This document shows positions 1 to 10,570 of a stretch of 64,000 bases of DNA, in pieces (position 1 is the first letter of the stretch; each line of letters starts with the position of its first letter). The stretch comes from Methylobacterium dankookense. Its GTDB lineage: Bacteria > Pseudomonadota > Alphaproteobacteria > Rhizobiales > Beijerinckiaceae. The notes under the pieces were generated by a model, which made no database searches, was not told where the DNA came from, and worked only from the letters and a program-made list of their open reading frames with translations. The position numbers were made by a program, and so were the translations under genes. The stretch spans positions 101,098 through 165,097 of the forward strand of contig NZ_CABFVH010000008.1 of the NCBI RefSeq assembly GCF_902141855.1, read 5' to 3'.

Positions 1-1
1 C

Positions 2-1000
2 GACAAGTACTGGGCCGCCGCGGCGATCCCCGATCAGGGCATGCCCTATACCGGCGCCTTCACCGAGCGCTCCGACGGCGCCACCAAGGTCTATCAGGCG
101 AGCGTGCGCGCCGACGGGCGCAGCATCGAGCCCGGCGCCTCCGCCACCTCCACGCAGCGCCTGTTCGCGGGCGCCAAGGAGGTGAACGCCATCAACGCCT
201 ACGAGAAGAACCTCGGCATCAAGCAGTTCGATCTGATGATCGACTGGGGCTGGTTCCACTTCATCACCAAGCCGATGTTCCGGGCGCTGGACTTCTTCTT
301 CCACCTGTTCGGCAACTTCGGCGTCTCGATCCTCGTCGTCACGCTGATCCTGAAGATCTTCTTCCTGCCCATCGCCAACCGCTCCTACGTCTCCATGGCC
401 AAGATGAAGGCCGTGCAGCCGGAGATGACCTCCATCCGCGAGCGGTACAAAGACGATAAGATGAAGCAGCAGCAGGCGATGATGGAGCTGTACAAGAAGG
501 AGAAGATCAACCCGGTGGCCGGCTGCTGGCCGGTGCTGATCCAGATCCCGGTCTTCTTCGCGCTGTACAAGGTCCTGTTCATCACCATCGAGATGCGGCA
601 CGCGCCGTTCTTCGGCTGGATCCAGGACCTCGCCGCGCCCGATCCGACGAGCATCGTCAACCTGTTCGGCCTGCTGCCCTTCGCGGCGCCGGACTTCATC
701 CATCTCGGCATCTGGCCCATCATCATGGGCATCACGATGTTCGTGCAGATGAAGATGAACCCCACGCCGCCGGATCCGGTCCAGGCGCAGATCTTCACCT
801 TCATGCCGATCATCTTCACCTTCATGCTGGGCTCGTTCCCGGCGGGTCTGGTGATCTACTGGGCGTGGAACAACCTGCTCTCGGTGATCCAGCAGTACAT
901 CATCATGCGCCGCAACGGCGTGAAGGTGGAGCTGTGGGACAACCTGAGGGGCACGTTCCGGCGCGGCGCGGCCGGCAAGAACGCCCCGGCCAAGAGCTGA
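2..1000 (+). CDS. yidC: Membrane protein insertase YidC, C-terminal part (5' end outside window)
   Basis: The frame is open from base 2, so the start lies left of the window. The visible ~332 residues hold the end of the periplasmic domain ([11 protein letters not shown]) followed by the conserved Oxa1/YidC membrane core: a hydrophobic hairpin region after [14 protein letters not shown], the basic cytoplasmic stretch around [11 protein letters not shown], and further membrane segments ending in [20 protein letters not shown]. YidC inserts proteins into the inner membrane alone or with SecYEG. Adjacency to engB, 60 bp downstream on the same strand, is the usual order in this bacterial group. 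Confidence 0.97.
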   Translation, partial: DKYWAAAAIPDQGMPYTGAFTERSDGATKVYQASVRADGRSIEPGASATSTQRLFAGAKEVNAINAYEKNLGIKQFDLMIDWGWFHFITKPMFRALDFFFHLFGNFGVSILVVTLILKIFFLPIANRSYVSMAKMKAVQPEMTSIRERYKDDKMKQQQAMMELYKKEKINPVAGCWPVLIQIPVFFALYKVLFITIEMRHAPFFGWIQDLAAPDPTSIVNLFGLLPFAAPDFIHLGIWPIIMGITMFVQMKMNPTPPDPVQAQIFTFMPIIFTFMLGSFPAGLVIYWAWNNLLSVIQQYIIMRRNGVKVELWDNLRGTFRRGAAGKNAPAKS

Positions 1001-1061
1001 CGCGCTGAAACGGATCTCTCCTCCTCTCGCGGGGAGGGGAGAGGGCCGAGACGAGATTGCC

Positions 1062-1745
1062 GTGAGCCAGACCCCTCCGTCCGACAGCGAAGCCCGGGAC
1101 GCCGCCCTTCTGGAGGACGGCCGCCTGCTGTTCGCCGGCAATGCGGATTTCTACGCCGCGGCGCAGACCCTCGATCGGTTGCCGCCGATGGAGGATGTCG
1201 AGATCGCCTTCGCCGGCCGCTCGAATGTCGGCAAGTCGAGCCTGATCAACGCGCTCACCGGCCGCAACACGCTGGCGCGCACCTCGCACACGCCGGGGCG
1301 CACGCAGCAACTCAACTTCTTCAAGGTGGGCAAGAATCTGAGCTTGGTCGACATGCCGGGCTACGGCTACGCCGCGGTCGAGAAGGCCAAGGTCGAGGCC
1401 TGGACGCATCTCATCCACTCATACCTCAAGGGCCGTGCCAACCTCGCCCGCGTCTTCGTGCTGATCGATGCCCGCCACGGCCTGAAGAGCCTCGACACCG
1501 ACGTGCTCGACGGCTTGGACAAGGCGGCGGTGAGCTACCAGATCGTGCTGACCAAGGGCGACGCGCTCAAGAAGTCCGAGGTGGAGGCGCGGCTGCGCGG
1601 GATCGAGGCGGCGCTCGCCAAACGTCCGGCCGCCTTCCCGCAGGTGCTGCTCACATCGAGCCGCGACGATCGCGGCGTGCCGGAATTGCGCGCGGCGGTG
1701 GCGAAGCTCCTGGAGGAGCGCGGCCTGCCCGTGCGCGGCGCGTGA
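1062..1745 (+). CDS. engB: Ribosome biogenesis GTP-binding protein EngB/YihA
   Basis: 227 residues, GTG start. GTPase motifs are in order: G1 GRSNVGKS at residues 52-59, the G2 Thr in SHTPGRTQQ, G3 DMPGYGYA at 97-104, and G4 TKGD. This is the EngB/YihA/YsxC family of the TrmE-Era-EngA group, needed for 50S subunit assembly. The length is typical for alphaproteobacteria. Its stop overlaps the start of the next gene by four bases (GTGA), so translation of the two is probably coupled. Confidence 0.96.
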   Translation: MSQTPPSDSEARDAALLEDGRLLFAGNADFYAAAQTLDRLPPMEDVEIAFAGRSNVGKSSLINALTGRNTLARTSHTPGRTQQLNFFKVGKNLSLVDMPGYGYAAVEKAKVEAWTHLIHSYLKGRANLARVFVLIDARHGLKSLDTDVLDGLDKAAVSYQIVLTKGDALKKSEVEARLRGIEAALAKRPAAFPQVLLTSSRDDRGVPELRAAVAKLLEERGLPVRGA

Positions 1746-2113
1746 GCGGCCTCGACCGCCTGATCCTGGCGCTGGCGGCTCTCGCCGGCGGGCTCGGCGT
1801 CGCCGCCTCGGCCGCGGCGGCGCATGGCGCGGGCACCGACTCGCTGAAGACCGCGGCGCAGTTCCTGCTGTTCCACGCCCCCGCGATCCTGGCGCTCGTC
1901 GCACTCGGCGGCGCCGGGCTGACCCACCGCCTCGCGACCCGCATCGCCGCGGGGCTCCTGCTCGTCGGGCTCGTCCTGTTCAGCGGCGACCTGTCCCTGC
2001 GGGCGCTTGCCGGTCAGCCGCTCTTCCCGATGGCCGCGCCCGCGGGGGGCACGGCGCTGATGCTCGGCTGGCTCGTCGCCGCCGCGGCCATGCTCATCCC
2101 GCCGCGTCGCTGA
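1742..2113 (+). CDS. DUF423 family small inner-membrane protein
   Basis: 123 residues with four hydrophobic segments and the family pattern near the N-terminus (AAAAHGAGTDSLKTAAQFLLFHAPAIL). DUF423 proteins are small four-helix membrane proteins of unknown function. GTG start, overlapping the engB stop. The 3' end overlaps the 3' end of the convergent PLP-enzyme gene by 20 bp. Confidence 0.85.
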   Translation: MSGLDRLILALAALAGGLGVAASAAAAHGAGTDSLKTAAQFLLFHAPAILALVALGGAGLTHRLATRIAAGLLLVGLVLFSGDLSLRALAGQPLFPMAAPAGGTALMLGWLVAAAAMLIPPRR

Positions 2114-3125
2114 AGGCGTCCGGATAGGCGAACAGGCCGGGCGAGCCGCCGGTCATCACGAACAGCACCGTCGAGCCCTCCGGGTAGAGGCCGGCCGCCA
2201 CGTCGCGCAGCAGGCCGCCGAAGGCCTTGCCGCTGTAGACGGGGTCGAGCAGCATGCCCTCCGAGCGGGCCATCAGCCGCACGGCAGCGCGCATGGCGTC
2301 GGTGGGGATGCCGTAGCCCGGCCCGCGCGGATGCCCGTCGACCAGGATGTCGGCGGCCTCCACCTGCGTGCCGGGGCTGAGGAGATCCAGGGTGGCGTTC
2401 GCCTTGGCGAGCACCTCGGCCTTCGCGGCCTCCTCCTCGGCGAGCACGGCATAGGACTTGGCGAGCTTCGGGTCGCGGCCGAGGGCCGTCAGCCCCGCGA
2501 CGAGCCCGGCATGGGTGCCGGCACTGCCGTTCGGCACCACGATCTGCGCCAGCTCCAGGCCCTTGGCCTCGGCCTGGGTCACGATCTCGGCGGCGCAGGC
2601 CGCGTAGCCGAGGCAGCCGACCGGGCTCGAGCCGCCGGAGGGGAAGGTGTAGACCGTGCGCCCCTCGCCCCGCAGCTCCTCCGCCCGCGCCTCGGCCGCC
2701 GCGAGGCTGTCGGCCTCGCCCGGCAATTCATGGACCTCTGCACCGAACAGGTCGTCGAGGAAGCGGTTGCCGTTGCCCGTATAGGCGGCCTCCTCGCGCG
2801 GCACGCTGCGGGTGAGGAACAGCTCGCATTTCAGGCCGTTGCGGGCCGCCGCCGCCGCGGTGAGCCGGGCGTGGTTCGATTGCAGGGCGCCGACCGTGAT
2901 CACGGTGTCGGCGCCCTCGGCGCGCGCGGCGCCGAGCAGGAATTCGAGCTTGCGCAGCTTGTTGCCGCCGCCGCCGAAGCCGGCGAGGTCGTCGCGCTTC
3001 ACCAGGATCTGCACGCCGTTCAGCGCGGCGCCGAGTTCCCGCGTCAGCCCGGCCAGGGGCTCGATCGGGGTGGGCAGGCCGAGCAGCGGCAGGCGAGGGA
3101 AGCGGGCGAGGTCGAGATCTGTCAT
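2094..3125 (-). CDS. PLP-dependent D-cysteine desulfhydrase / ACC deaminase family
   Basis: 343 residues of the fold-type II PLP enzyme family that includes D-cysteine desulfhydrase and 1-aminocyclopropane-1-carboxylate deaminase. The N-terminal pattern (FPRLPLLGLPTPIEPL, then VKRDDLAGFGGGGNKLRKLEFLL) is diagnostic; the PLP-binding Lys should be K56 in GGNK. The phosphate-binding PSGGSSPVG loop is present in the middle. The D-cysteine desulfhydrase call (D-cysteine to pyruvate, sulfide and ammonia) is preferred from overall motif resemblance; ACC deaminase cannot be ruled out without alignment of the substrate-specific residues. It stands alone, facing away from the ABC exporter's direction of support. 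Confidence 0.85.
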   Translation of the reverse strand: MTDLDLARFPRLPLLGLPTPIEPLAGLTRELGAALNGVQILVKRDDLAGFGGGGNKLRKLEFLLGAARAEGADTVITVGALQSNHARLTAAAAARNGLKCELFLTRSVPREEAAYTGNGNRFLDDLFGAEVHELPGEADSLAAAEARAEELRGEGRTVYTFPSGGSSPVGCLGYAACAAEIVTQAEAKGLELAQIVVPNGSAGTHAGLVAGLTALGRDPKLAKSYAVLAEEEAAKAEVLAKANATLDLLSPGTQVEAADILVDGHPRGPGYGIPTDAMRAAVRLMARSEGMLLDPVYSGKAFGGLLRDVAAGLYPEGSTVLFVMTGGSPGLFAYPDAFSDAAG

Positions 3126-3170
3126 GCGGCGAAGTGGCCGCCTCGAACTCCTCCTGTCAACGTCCCGTGT

Positions 3171-5015
<1,845 letters not shown>

Positions 5016-5276
5016 GACGCTCCATCGTCATCCGTCGTTCCCTCGTTGTCGCGCTTGTTCGCGGACGGAGCCTGCGGTATACGCGCGGCCTCATCCGATT
5101 GCGCGTGTTGAATGGCCGCGGGCCTCTAGAGACGGGCCGGTCGGCGTTGCACGAGCCGTTGCCATGAACCCCGGGTTCATTGCAACAATTCCAAAATCGA
5201 ACAGGTGTCCGCCCCACGAGGCGGCGGGGGCCGCGGCACCCGCCCGAATCAGGGGGCCGGCGAAGGACCGAGGATC

Positions 5277-5528
5277 ATGGCGAAGGACGCGGCCGCGAAG
5301 GCCAAGGGGACCGAACACCCCGACTACCACTTCATCACCGTCGTGATGACGGATGGCAGCACGTACGAGACGCGCTCGACCTACGGCAAGGAAGGCGACA
5401 AGCTGAACCTCGACATCGACCCGCTCACCCATCCGGCCTGGACCGGCGGCGAGCAGAAGATGCTCGATCGCGGCGGTCGCGTCTCGCGCTTCAACTCGCG
5501 CTTCGGCAATCTGCGCGGTCGCGGCTGA
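5277..5528 (+). CDS. rpmE: 50S ribosomal protein L31
   Basis: 83 residues starting [18 protein letters not shown]; the L31 core follows ([38 protein letters not shown]). No CxxC pairs are present, so this is the zinc-free form. A longer frame opens at 5205, but the ATG at 5277 directly precedes the conserved region. A strong hairpin follows the stop at once. Confidence 0.97.
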   Translation: MAKDAAAKAKGTEHPDYHFITVVMTDGSTYETRSTYGKEGDKLNLDIDPLTHPAWTGGEQKMLDRGGRVSRFNSRFGNLRGRG

Positions 5529-5541
5529 AGCCCGCGACACG

Positions 5542-5594
5542 CGACGGAACGAAAAAGGGCGGTCCCGGCGGGGCCGCCCTTTTTCGTTCCGTCG
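5542..5594. terminator. Bidirectional intrinsic terminator between rpmE and an acyltransferase gene
   Basis: A near-perfect inverted repeat with 23-bp arms (CGACGGAACGAAAAAGGGCG on the left, its complement on the right) and a short GC loop. The arms carry an A5 and a T5 run, so on either strand a GC hairpin is followed by a U tract. It lies 14 bp after the rpmE stop and 5 bp from the stop of the convergent acyltransferase gene, so it should end both transcripts. Confidence 0.93.
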
Positions 5595-5598
5595 CGGC

Positions 5599-6804
5599 TC
5601 AGGCCGCCCGCGCGGGCAGCCGGGCGAGGCGGGGGATGCGGATCCGGGTCAGGGCCCGGCCGGCCCGGATGCCGGGCATCTCGACCTGCCGGTGGACCAC
5701 GGCTGCGAGCAGGGTCGTCGCGACCGCCGCCACGGGGATCAGCAGCGGCAGCCAGGCCGTCCCGACGCGGCCGGTCAGGGCCGTGAGGTCGACGAAGAGC
5801 AGGCTCAGCACCAGTCCGTGCAGCAGGTAGAGGCCGTAGGAGCAGGCGCCGAGCGCCTGCGCGGCCCCGCTGCGGAGGACGCCGAAGCCGTTGCCGCAGG
5901 CGGCGCAGAGGAAGAAGGCGCCGTAGAGGGCGAGCGCCACGGGCTTGCCCGGCACGGCCTGGGTCGCGAGCGCGAGGGCGAGCGCGCCGAGGCCGGCAAG
6001 CGCCGCGGCCCGGCCCCGCAGGCGGGCGGCGAGGCGCTCCCGTTGCGCGGCCTCGTGGGCGAGCATGCCGACTGCGAAGAGCGGCAGGTAGGCGACGATC
6101 GGCAGCGCGCCCTTCAGGAGCGGGCGCAGCAGCAGGGCGCCGAGGAGGAGGGCGGCCGGCACGGCCCAGCTCGGCAGGCGGCCGCGGACCGCGTCCATCG
6201 CCGCGGCGCAGAGGGGCACCACGAAGAGGTAGAACAGGCCCTCGTACCAGAGCGACCAGAGCACGAAGGCGTTGATTTGGCCCGCCCCCGCATCGCCGAG
6301 GAGCGGCGGCGTGCCCCGGCAGGTCAGCCAGTGCAGCAGGGCGCCGAGCTCGTGGCCGAGGCTGCCGGCGCCTGCGAGACCGTGGCGTCCGGCGACCAGG
6401 GCGAGGACGAGCAGCACCGAGACGACGAGGGCTGGATAGATCCGGAACAGCCGCGTCAGGTACAGGGTCGGCAGGTCGAGGGCGCGCAGGCCCCGCAGGA
6501 TGCGGGGATAGAAGACGTAGCCCGTGACCATGAAGAACAGGCCGACGCCGCCCGCGCCGAGATTGTTGAGGACGAGGGACGGGAGCGGCCCCCACGGCGC
6601 GCCGGTGCGGGCCACCTGCTGCCAGATCGCGAAATGGTGGACGAGCACAGCCAGGGCGAGGGCGCCGCGCAGGCCGTCGATGGCGGGCTCGGGCGCGGAT
6701 TGCGGCGGGATCAGCCGCGCGCGCAGAAGCCCGGCGGCGGCGAGCGCCGCCGCGCCATAGGCGAGCATCCCGCCGAGCAGGATGTCGAAGACCGGTCCCA
6801 GCAC
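5599..6804 (-). CDS. Acyltransferase 3 family membrane protein
   Basis: About 401 residues, nearly all hydrophobic helices. The N-terminal family motif is visible as AIDGLRGALALAVLVHHF, with the His proposed to act in acyl transfer, followed by LFFMVTGYVFYPRIL. Family members O-acetylate sugars of lipopolysaccharide, exopolysaccharide or peptidoglycan. The GTG at 6804 is chosen because a GAGGGGG ribosome site lies six bases upstream; a TTG at 6810 is the alternative and would overlap that site. The substrate is unknown. Confidence 0.85.
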   Translation of the reverse strand: MLGPVFDILLGGMLAYGAAALAAAGLLRARLIPPQSAPEPAIDGLRGALALAVLVHHFAIWQQVARTGAPWGPLPSLVLNNLGAGGVGLFFMVTGYVFYPRILRGLRALDLPTLYLTRLFRIYPALVVSVLLVLALVAGRHGLAGAGSLGHELGALLHWLTCRGTPPLLGDAGAGQINAFVLWSLWYEGLFYLFVVPLCAAAMDAVRGRLPSWAVPAALLLGALLLRPLLKGALPIVAYLPLFAVGMLAHEAAQRERLAARLRGRAAALAGLGALALALATQAVPGKPVALALYGAFFLCAACGNGFGVLRSGAAQALGACSYGLYLLHGLVLSLLFVDLTALTGRVGTAWLPLLIPVAAVATTLLAAVVHRQVEMPGIRAGRALTRIRIPRLARLPARAA

Positions 6805-7011
6805 GGGCAACCCCCTCGATTGCCGTTCAGGCCGAGGGTCGCCGCCGAAGCGCGGCGGCGCAAGGCGGGGCCGTCGCTTCTCGCCGGAGTGTGGCTTTGC
6901 CGCCTCACGTGGCTCCGGCCCCGGTGGGACCTGTTCTTCGAATGCTCTATCTCATTGCGTGGGCCGCATTTTCCTTCGCAGAACCGGCAACCGCTTCTGC
7001 GGAACATGCAG

Positions 7012-8457
7012 CTAATGCGCCGCCGCGGGCGCCGAGGCGTCGCCCGGCACCTCCAGCACGGCGCGCAGGCCCCCGAGCGTCGCCTCCTCCAGGCTGAAGC
7101 GCCCGCGATAGAGGGCGGCGAGATCGGCGACGATCGACAGGCCGAGGCCCGAACCCGGCTTCGACTCGTCGAGGCGCTTGCCGCGCCCGAGCACCGCCTT
7201 GCGCGCGTCGGGCGGCAGGCCCGGCCCGTCATCCTCGATCGAGACCACGAGATGCGGGTAATCGTCCTTCGAGACGGCCTCGGCCCGGATCGCCACGCGC
7301 CCGTGGGCCCATTTCGAGGCGTTGTCCACGAGGTTGCCGACCATCTCCTCGAAATCCTGCCGCTCCCCGCGGAAGCGCAGGCCCGGCGGCACGTGGACCT
7401 CGTAGGCGATGTCCTTGTCGCGGTAGATCTTGCCGAAGGTGCGCACCAGCCCGGCGAGCGCCGGCTCGACCTCCGTCGAGGTGCCGAGCGTGCCCGCGAG
7501 CGCGGCGGCCCGGGCGCGGTCGAGATAGTAGTTCACCTGGTCCCGCATCACGCCGGCCTGCTCGCGGATCTTCTGGGCGAGATCCTCGGGCGCGTCCGCC
7601 GCGCCGACCTCGTTGACGATGATCGAGAGCGGCGTCTTCAGGGCGTGGGCGAGGTTGCCGACCTGGGTGCGGGCCCGCTCCAGGATCTCCCGGTTGGTCT
7701 CGATGAGGAGGTTCACCTCGCTCGCGACCGGGGCGATGTCGCGCGGATAGGTGCCGGTGATGTGGTCGGCCTCGCCGCGGCGGATGGCGCCGAGCGCCGC
7801 GCGCATCTTCTTGAGCGGCACGAGGCCGAAGCGGATCTGCAGGAGCGTCGTGAGCGCGAGCGACAGCCCGAGCAGGCCGAAGGTGACGTAGAGGGAGAAG
7901 CGGAAGCGGTCGACGTCGTTGACGATCTCGTCGGCCGGGCCCGCCACCCGCACGGTGTAGCGGCCCTCCTCGCCGAGATCGACGTCGCGCTCGATGATGC
8001 GCAAGGGACGCTCGTCCTGCGCGACGCCGTAGCCCTGGCGGATCTGGCCGATGCCGGCCTTCCCGTCCGGGTTGGTGGCCGGCTTCAGCGGCACGCCCAC
8101 CAGCGAGCGCGAGGTGCGCAGGTCCCGCGGCTTCGCGTCGGGCCGCCCAACCTGCCAGTACCAGCCCGACAGCGGCAGGTCGAAGCGCGGGTCGCCGAGC
8201 GAGAAGGAGCGGCTCTCGGGATCGCTCGGCGAGACGAGGTCGGTGGCGAGGTTGTTGGCGAAGACGAGCAGGCGGCTGTCGAAGGCGCGCTCGGTGTTCT
8301 CCCGGTAGAGGGTCGTCAGGATCCAGGCGGCGATGAGCAGGATCGCCGACGAGGCCAGGAAGGCCGAGACCGCGAGGCGCACCGCGATGGAGCGGCGGCG
8401 GAGCGAGAGGAACTGCAAGACGACCGTCATCGGCGAGGCGCTGCCGACGACCGGCAT
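7012..8457 (-). CDS. Two-component sensor histidine kinase, PhoQ/FeuQ-like
   Basis: 482 residues from the ATG at 8457, chosen for its AGGAAG ribosome site. A membrane segment at about 30-50, a periplasmic sensor domain, a second segment at about 188-208 and a HAMP-like linker come first. The H box is AHALKTPLSII (phospho-acceptor H271), the alanine-rich form of the PhoQ group. The ATPase domain has N box NLVDNASKWA, G1 EDDGPGLP and G2 GSGLGLSIV. The matching response regulator is at 9179-9856 in the same direction, but a toxin-antitoxin pair separates them. Signal candidates by family are divalent cations or envelope stress. Confidence 0.93.
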   Translation of the reverse strand: MPVVGSASPMTVVLQFLSLRRRSIAVRLAVSAFLASSAILLIAAWILTTLYRENTERAFDSRLLVFANNLATDLVSPSDPESRSFSLGDPRFDLPLSGWYWQVGRPDAKPRDLRTSRSLVGVPLKPATNPDGKAGIGQIRQGYGVAQDERPLRIIERDVDLGEEGRYTVRVAGPADEIVNDVDRFRFSLYVTFGLLGLSLALTTLLQIRFGLVPLKKMRAALGAIRRGEADHITGTYPRDIAPVASEVNLLIETNREILERARTQVGNLAHALKTPLSIIVNEVGAADAPEDLAQKIREQAGVMRDQVNYYLDRARAAALAGTLGTSTEVEPALAGLVRTFGKIYRDKDIAYEVHVPPGLRFRGERQDFEEMVGNLVDNASKWAHGRVAIRAEAVSKDDYPHLVVSIEDDGPGLPPDARKAVLGRGKRLDESKPGSGLGLSIVADLAALYRGRFSLEEATLGGLRAVLEVPGDASAPAAAH

Positions 8458-8482
8458 CCCGTCTTCCTGAGAGCCGGCGGCC

Positions 8483-8514
8483 TGTGTAGAATGCTCTCTC
8501 ATTCCATGTACACA
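8483..8514. promoter_or_regulatory. Candidate operator upstream of the vapBC-like pair
   Basis: Nested inverted repeats: TGTGTA (8483-8488) with TACACA (8509-8514), and inside them GAATG (8489-8493) with CATTC (8500-8504) around a CTCTCT centre. It lies 20 bp upstream of the antitoxin start and 25 bp from the divergent kinase start. VapB-type antitoxins normally bind such palindromes to repress their own promoter. Regulation of the kinase promoter from the same site is possible but unproven. Confidence 0.5.
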
Positions 8515-8534
8515 CGCGATCCTGGGCAGGCACG

Positions 8535-8771
8535 ATGGCTCTACACATCCGAGACGACGAGACCGACCGCCTCGTCCGTACCTTAGCGGAGCGCCGCCGG
8601 ATTCCACTGACCGAAGCGGTCAAGCTGGCCGTGCGCAACGAACTCCGCCGCGAGGACGAGAAGGCGAGCCTGTGGGAGCGGCTCAAGCCCCTGCACGAGC
8701 GCGTCGCGGCCCGTCCGTCAACGGGGCTCGTCGCCGACAAGGCATTCTACGACAGCTTGAACGACGAGTGA
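8535..8771 (+). CDS. VapB-like antitoxin (PSK transcription-factor family)
   Basis: 78 residues: MALHIRDDETDRLVRTLAERR then TEAVKLAVRNELRR, the short ribbon-helix-helix-like N-terminus of the Rv0623/VapB antitoxin family, followed by a C-terminal tail (STGLVADKAFYDSLNDE) of the kind that binds the toxin. The stop overlaps the toxin start by one base, the standard antitoxin-first order. Confidence 0.87.
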   Translation: MALHIRDDETDRLVRTLAERRRIPLTEAVKLAVRNELRREDEKASLWERLKPLHERVAARPSTGLVADKAFYDSLNDE

Positions 8772-9175
8772 TGTTCGTCGACGCGTCGGCACTGGTCGCG
8801 ATCACGCTGCAGGAACCAGAGGGCGAGGCGCTCGCGGCAAGGCTGGAGGCGGCTTCCGATCCGATCACCTCGCCGATGGCCATCTACGAGGCGGTGCTGG
8901 CCGTCGCCCGGAACCGGAAGGGCGGTCAGCAGGCGGCCCGGATCGACATACAGATCCTGCTTACGGAAGCGCGGATCCGATGCGTGCCGATCGCGCCGGA
9001 GGATGGCGATGCGGCGCTCGACGCATTCGAGCGCTTCGGCAAGGGCCGCGGCCATCCGGCCAGTCTCAACATGGGCGACTGCTTCGCCTACGCGGTCGCG
9101 CGGCGCCATCGGGTGCCGCTGCTGTTCAAGGGTGACGACTTCGCGCGGACCGACGTGAACGCGGGCCTTGCCTGA
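8771..9175 (+). CDS. VapC-like PIN-domain ribonuclease toxin
   Basis: 134 residues. PIN-domain acidic residues are all present: D4 in MFVDASALVA, E40 in the IYEAVLAV segment, D103 in NMGDCFAYA and D122 in FKGDDFARTD. VapC toxins cleave tRNA or rRNA and are held in check by the cognate VapB. The start ATG at 8771 overlaps the antitoxin stop. The gene ends 3 bp from the 3' end of the convergent response-regulator gene. Confidence 0.9.
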   Translation: MFVDASALVAITLQEPEGEALAARLEAASDPITSPMAIYEAVLAVARNRKGGQQAARIDIQILLTEARIRCVPIAPEDGDAALDAFERFGKGRGHPASLNMGDCFAYAVARRHRVPLLFKGDDFARTDVNAGLA

Positions 9176-9178
9176 GCC

Positions 9179-9856
9179 TCACACCCGCGCTGCGGGCTGG
9201 TTCGGGTCGACGAGGTAGCCCAGCCCACGCACCGTCTGGATCAGGTCGACCGCGAGCTTCTTGCGCAGGCGGCCGACGAAGACCTCGATCGTGTTCGAGT
9301 CGCGGTCGAAATCCTGGTCGTAGAGGTGCTCGGTCAGCTCGGCGCGGGAGACCACGCGGCCGGTATGGTGCATCAGGTAGGAGAGCAGCCGGTATTCGTG
9401 GCTCGTCAGCTTCACCTGGTTGCCGTCCACGAAGACCTTGCCCGAGCGCGTGTCGAGGGTGACGGGGCCGCAGGAGATCTGGCTGGAGGCGTGGCCGGCG
9501 GCGCGGCGCAGCAGCGCCCGCACCCGCGCCATCAGCTCCTCCATGTGGAAGGGCTTGGTGACGTAGTCGTCCGCGCCGGCATCGAAGCCGTCGACCTTGT
9601 CCGACCAGCGGTCGCGGGCGGTGAGGATGATGACGGGGGTCTTCACCCCGGCCCGGCGCCATTTCTGCAGCACGCTGACGCCGTCGGCCTTGGGCAGGCC
9701 CATGTCGAGGATGATGGCGTCGTAGGGCTCGCTCTCGCCGAGATAGCCGCCCTCCTCGCCGTCATAGGCCTTGTCGGCGACGTAGCCCGCCTCCTCCAGC
9801 GCGGCCACGACCTGCCGGTTGATGTCCTTGTCATCCTCCACGACGAGCAGACGCAC
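9179..9856 (-). CDS. OmpR/PhoB-family response regulator, PhoP/FeuP-like
   Basis: 225 residues. Receiver domain with acidic pocket VVEDDKD, phospho-acceptor D51 in IILDMGLP, T79 in ILTA and K101 in DDYVTKPF; then a winged-helix DNA-binding domain (LTSHEYRLLSYLMHHTGRVVS, VFVGRLRKKL, VRGLGYLV). Partner of the kinase at 7012-8457. The PepSY protein gene lies 13 bp upstream in the same direction, so the two are probably co-transcribed. Confidence 0.95.
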   Translation of the reverse strand: MRLLVVEDDKDINRQVVAALEEAGYVADKAYDGEEGGYLGESEPYDAIILDMGLPKADGVSVLQKWRRAGVKTPVIILTARDRWSDKVDGFDAGADDYVTKPFHMEELMARVRALLRRAAGHASSQISCGPVTLDTRSGKVFVDGNQVKLTSHEYRLLSYLMHHTGRVVSRAELTEHLYDQDFDRDSNTIEVFVGRLRKKLAVDLIQTVRGLGYLVDPNQPAARV

Positions 9857-9869
9857 GGCTCAAACTCCG

Positions 9870-10247
9870 TCAGTACTGGCCGGCAACCTGGCCTGTCTTG
9901 GCATCCACCACCACGTGCACGAAATGCCCGTCCCGGCGCAAGGCGGTGAGCATGTAGACGAGCCCGTCCTCGTGACGGCACAGGCTCGCCCGCTGGATGT
10001 CGGCCCGCGGGATCACGGTGCGCGCCGCGCGGATCGCGGCCACCGGCTCGATCACGCGCCGCTCGGAGACCTCCTCGCGCATGTCGGCGGGCGAGAGGCA
10101 GGCCTCGATCCGCGGCGGCGGCGAGGCGGGGGCCTGGACCGGCCGGGGCGTGCTCGCCGGGGTCTCGTCGGCCATCGTGCCGAATCCGCCCACGGCGAGC
10201 GCCGCCGCGGTCAGGCTCAGGGCAACGAGGGCGAGGGCGTGGCGCAT
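9870..10247 (-). CDS. Secreted PepSY-domain protein upstream of the two-component system
   Basis: 125 residues from the ATG at 10247: a signal peptide (MRHALALVALSLTAAALAV), a proline-rich spacer, a PepSY-like segment with paired helices (DMREEVSERRVIEP) and the ending VVVDAKTGQVAGQY that is typical of PepSY modules. PepSY proteins next to PhoPQ/FeuPQ systems are thought to tune the sensor in the periplasm. A longer frame to 10499 lacks conserved sequence and was not used. Confidence 0.82.
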   Translation of the reverse strand: MRHALALVALSLTAAALAVGGFGTMADETPASTPRPVQAPASPPPRIEACLSPADMREEVSERRVIEPVAAIRAARTVIPRADIQRASLCRHEDGLVYMLTALRRDGHFVHVVVDAKTGQVAGQY

Positions 10248-10360
10248 GGGTAGAGCTTGTCGGCCAACGGCACTGAATGCCCCCTGAATACCATCCTCAT
10301 GCGGGCGCAGCACCGCTCCGCGCGGGGCTGGGATCGGTCGGTGCGGGTCTGTGGCTGGTC

Positions 10361-10570
10361 TCATCGCTCGGGCGCCGGGTTGCGGAGCGTTACGAGCGAG
10401 GCGCGCCGCGGTTCCATGTCCCTCGCCCCTGCGGCATCGCTGCACAGGATGGCGGCCTCCCGGCCGCGGACGCCCGCCCGGTAGGCGGCGTGGCCGCACA
10501 GGGCGAGGAACAGGGCCGCGCCCGCGAGGCGGTAGAGGCGCGTCAGACCGCGGTCGAGGCGGGCGTTCAT
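10361..10570 (-). CDS. Small one-helix membrane protein in GTA lysis region
   Basis: 69 residues starting MNARLDRG, one membrane helix (LYRLAGAALFLALCGHAAY) and a short charged tail. Its start overlaps the stop of the preceding 106-residue gene (ATGA), so the two form a translationally coupled pair downstream of the lysozyme. Size, topology and position suggest a holin- or spanin-like role, but no specific family is recognised. Confidence 0.55.
   Translation of the reverse strand: MNARLDRGLTRLYRLAGAALFLALCGHAAYRAGVRGREAAILCSDAAGARDMEPRRASLVTLRNPAPER

Noticed and set aside
1001..1061. GC-rich symmetry between yidC and engB as a terminator
   Set aside because: The CTCTCCTCC / GGGGAGGGG arms pair imperfectly and no U tract follows; co-transcription is more likely.
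5692..8586. 964-codon open frame on the + strand opposite the acyltransferase and kinase genes
   Set aside because: Low-complexity, Arg/Gly/Glu-rich translation with no family motif; it lies antisense to two well-supported genes. High GC removes stop codons.
10248..10499. Upstream extension of the PepSY gene to 10499
   Set aside because: The extension overlaps another gene, lacks conserved sequence, and the ATG at 10247 begins a good signal peptide.
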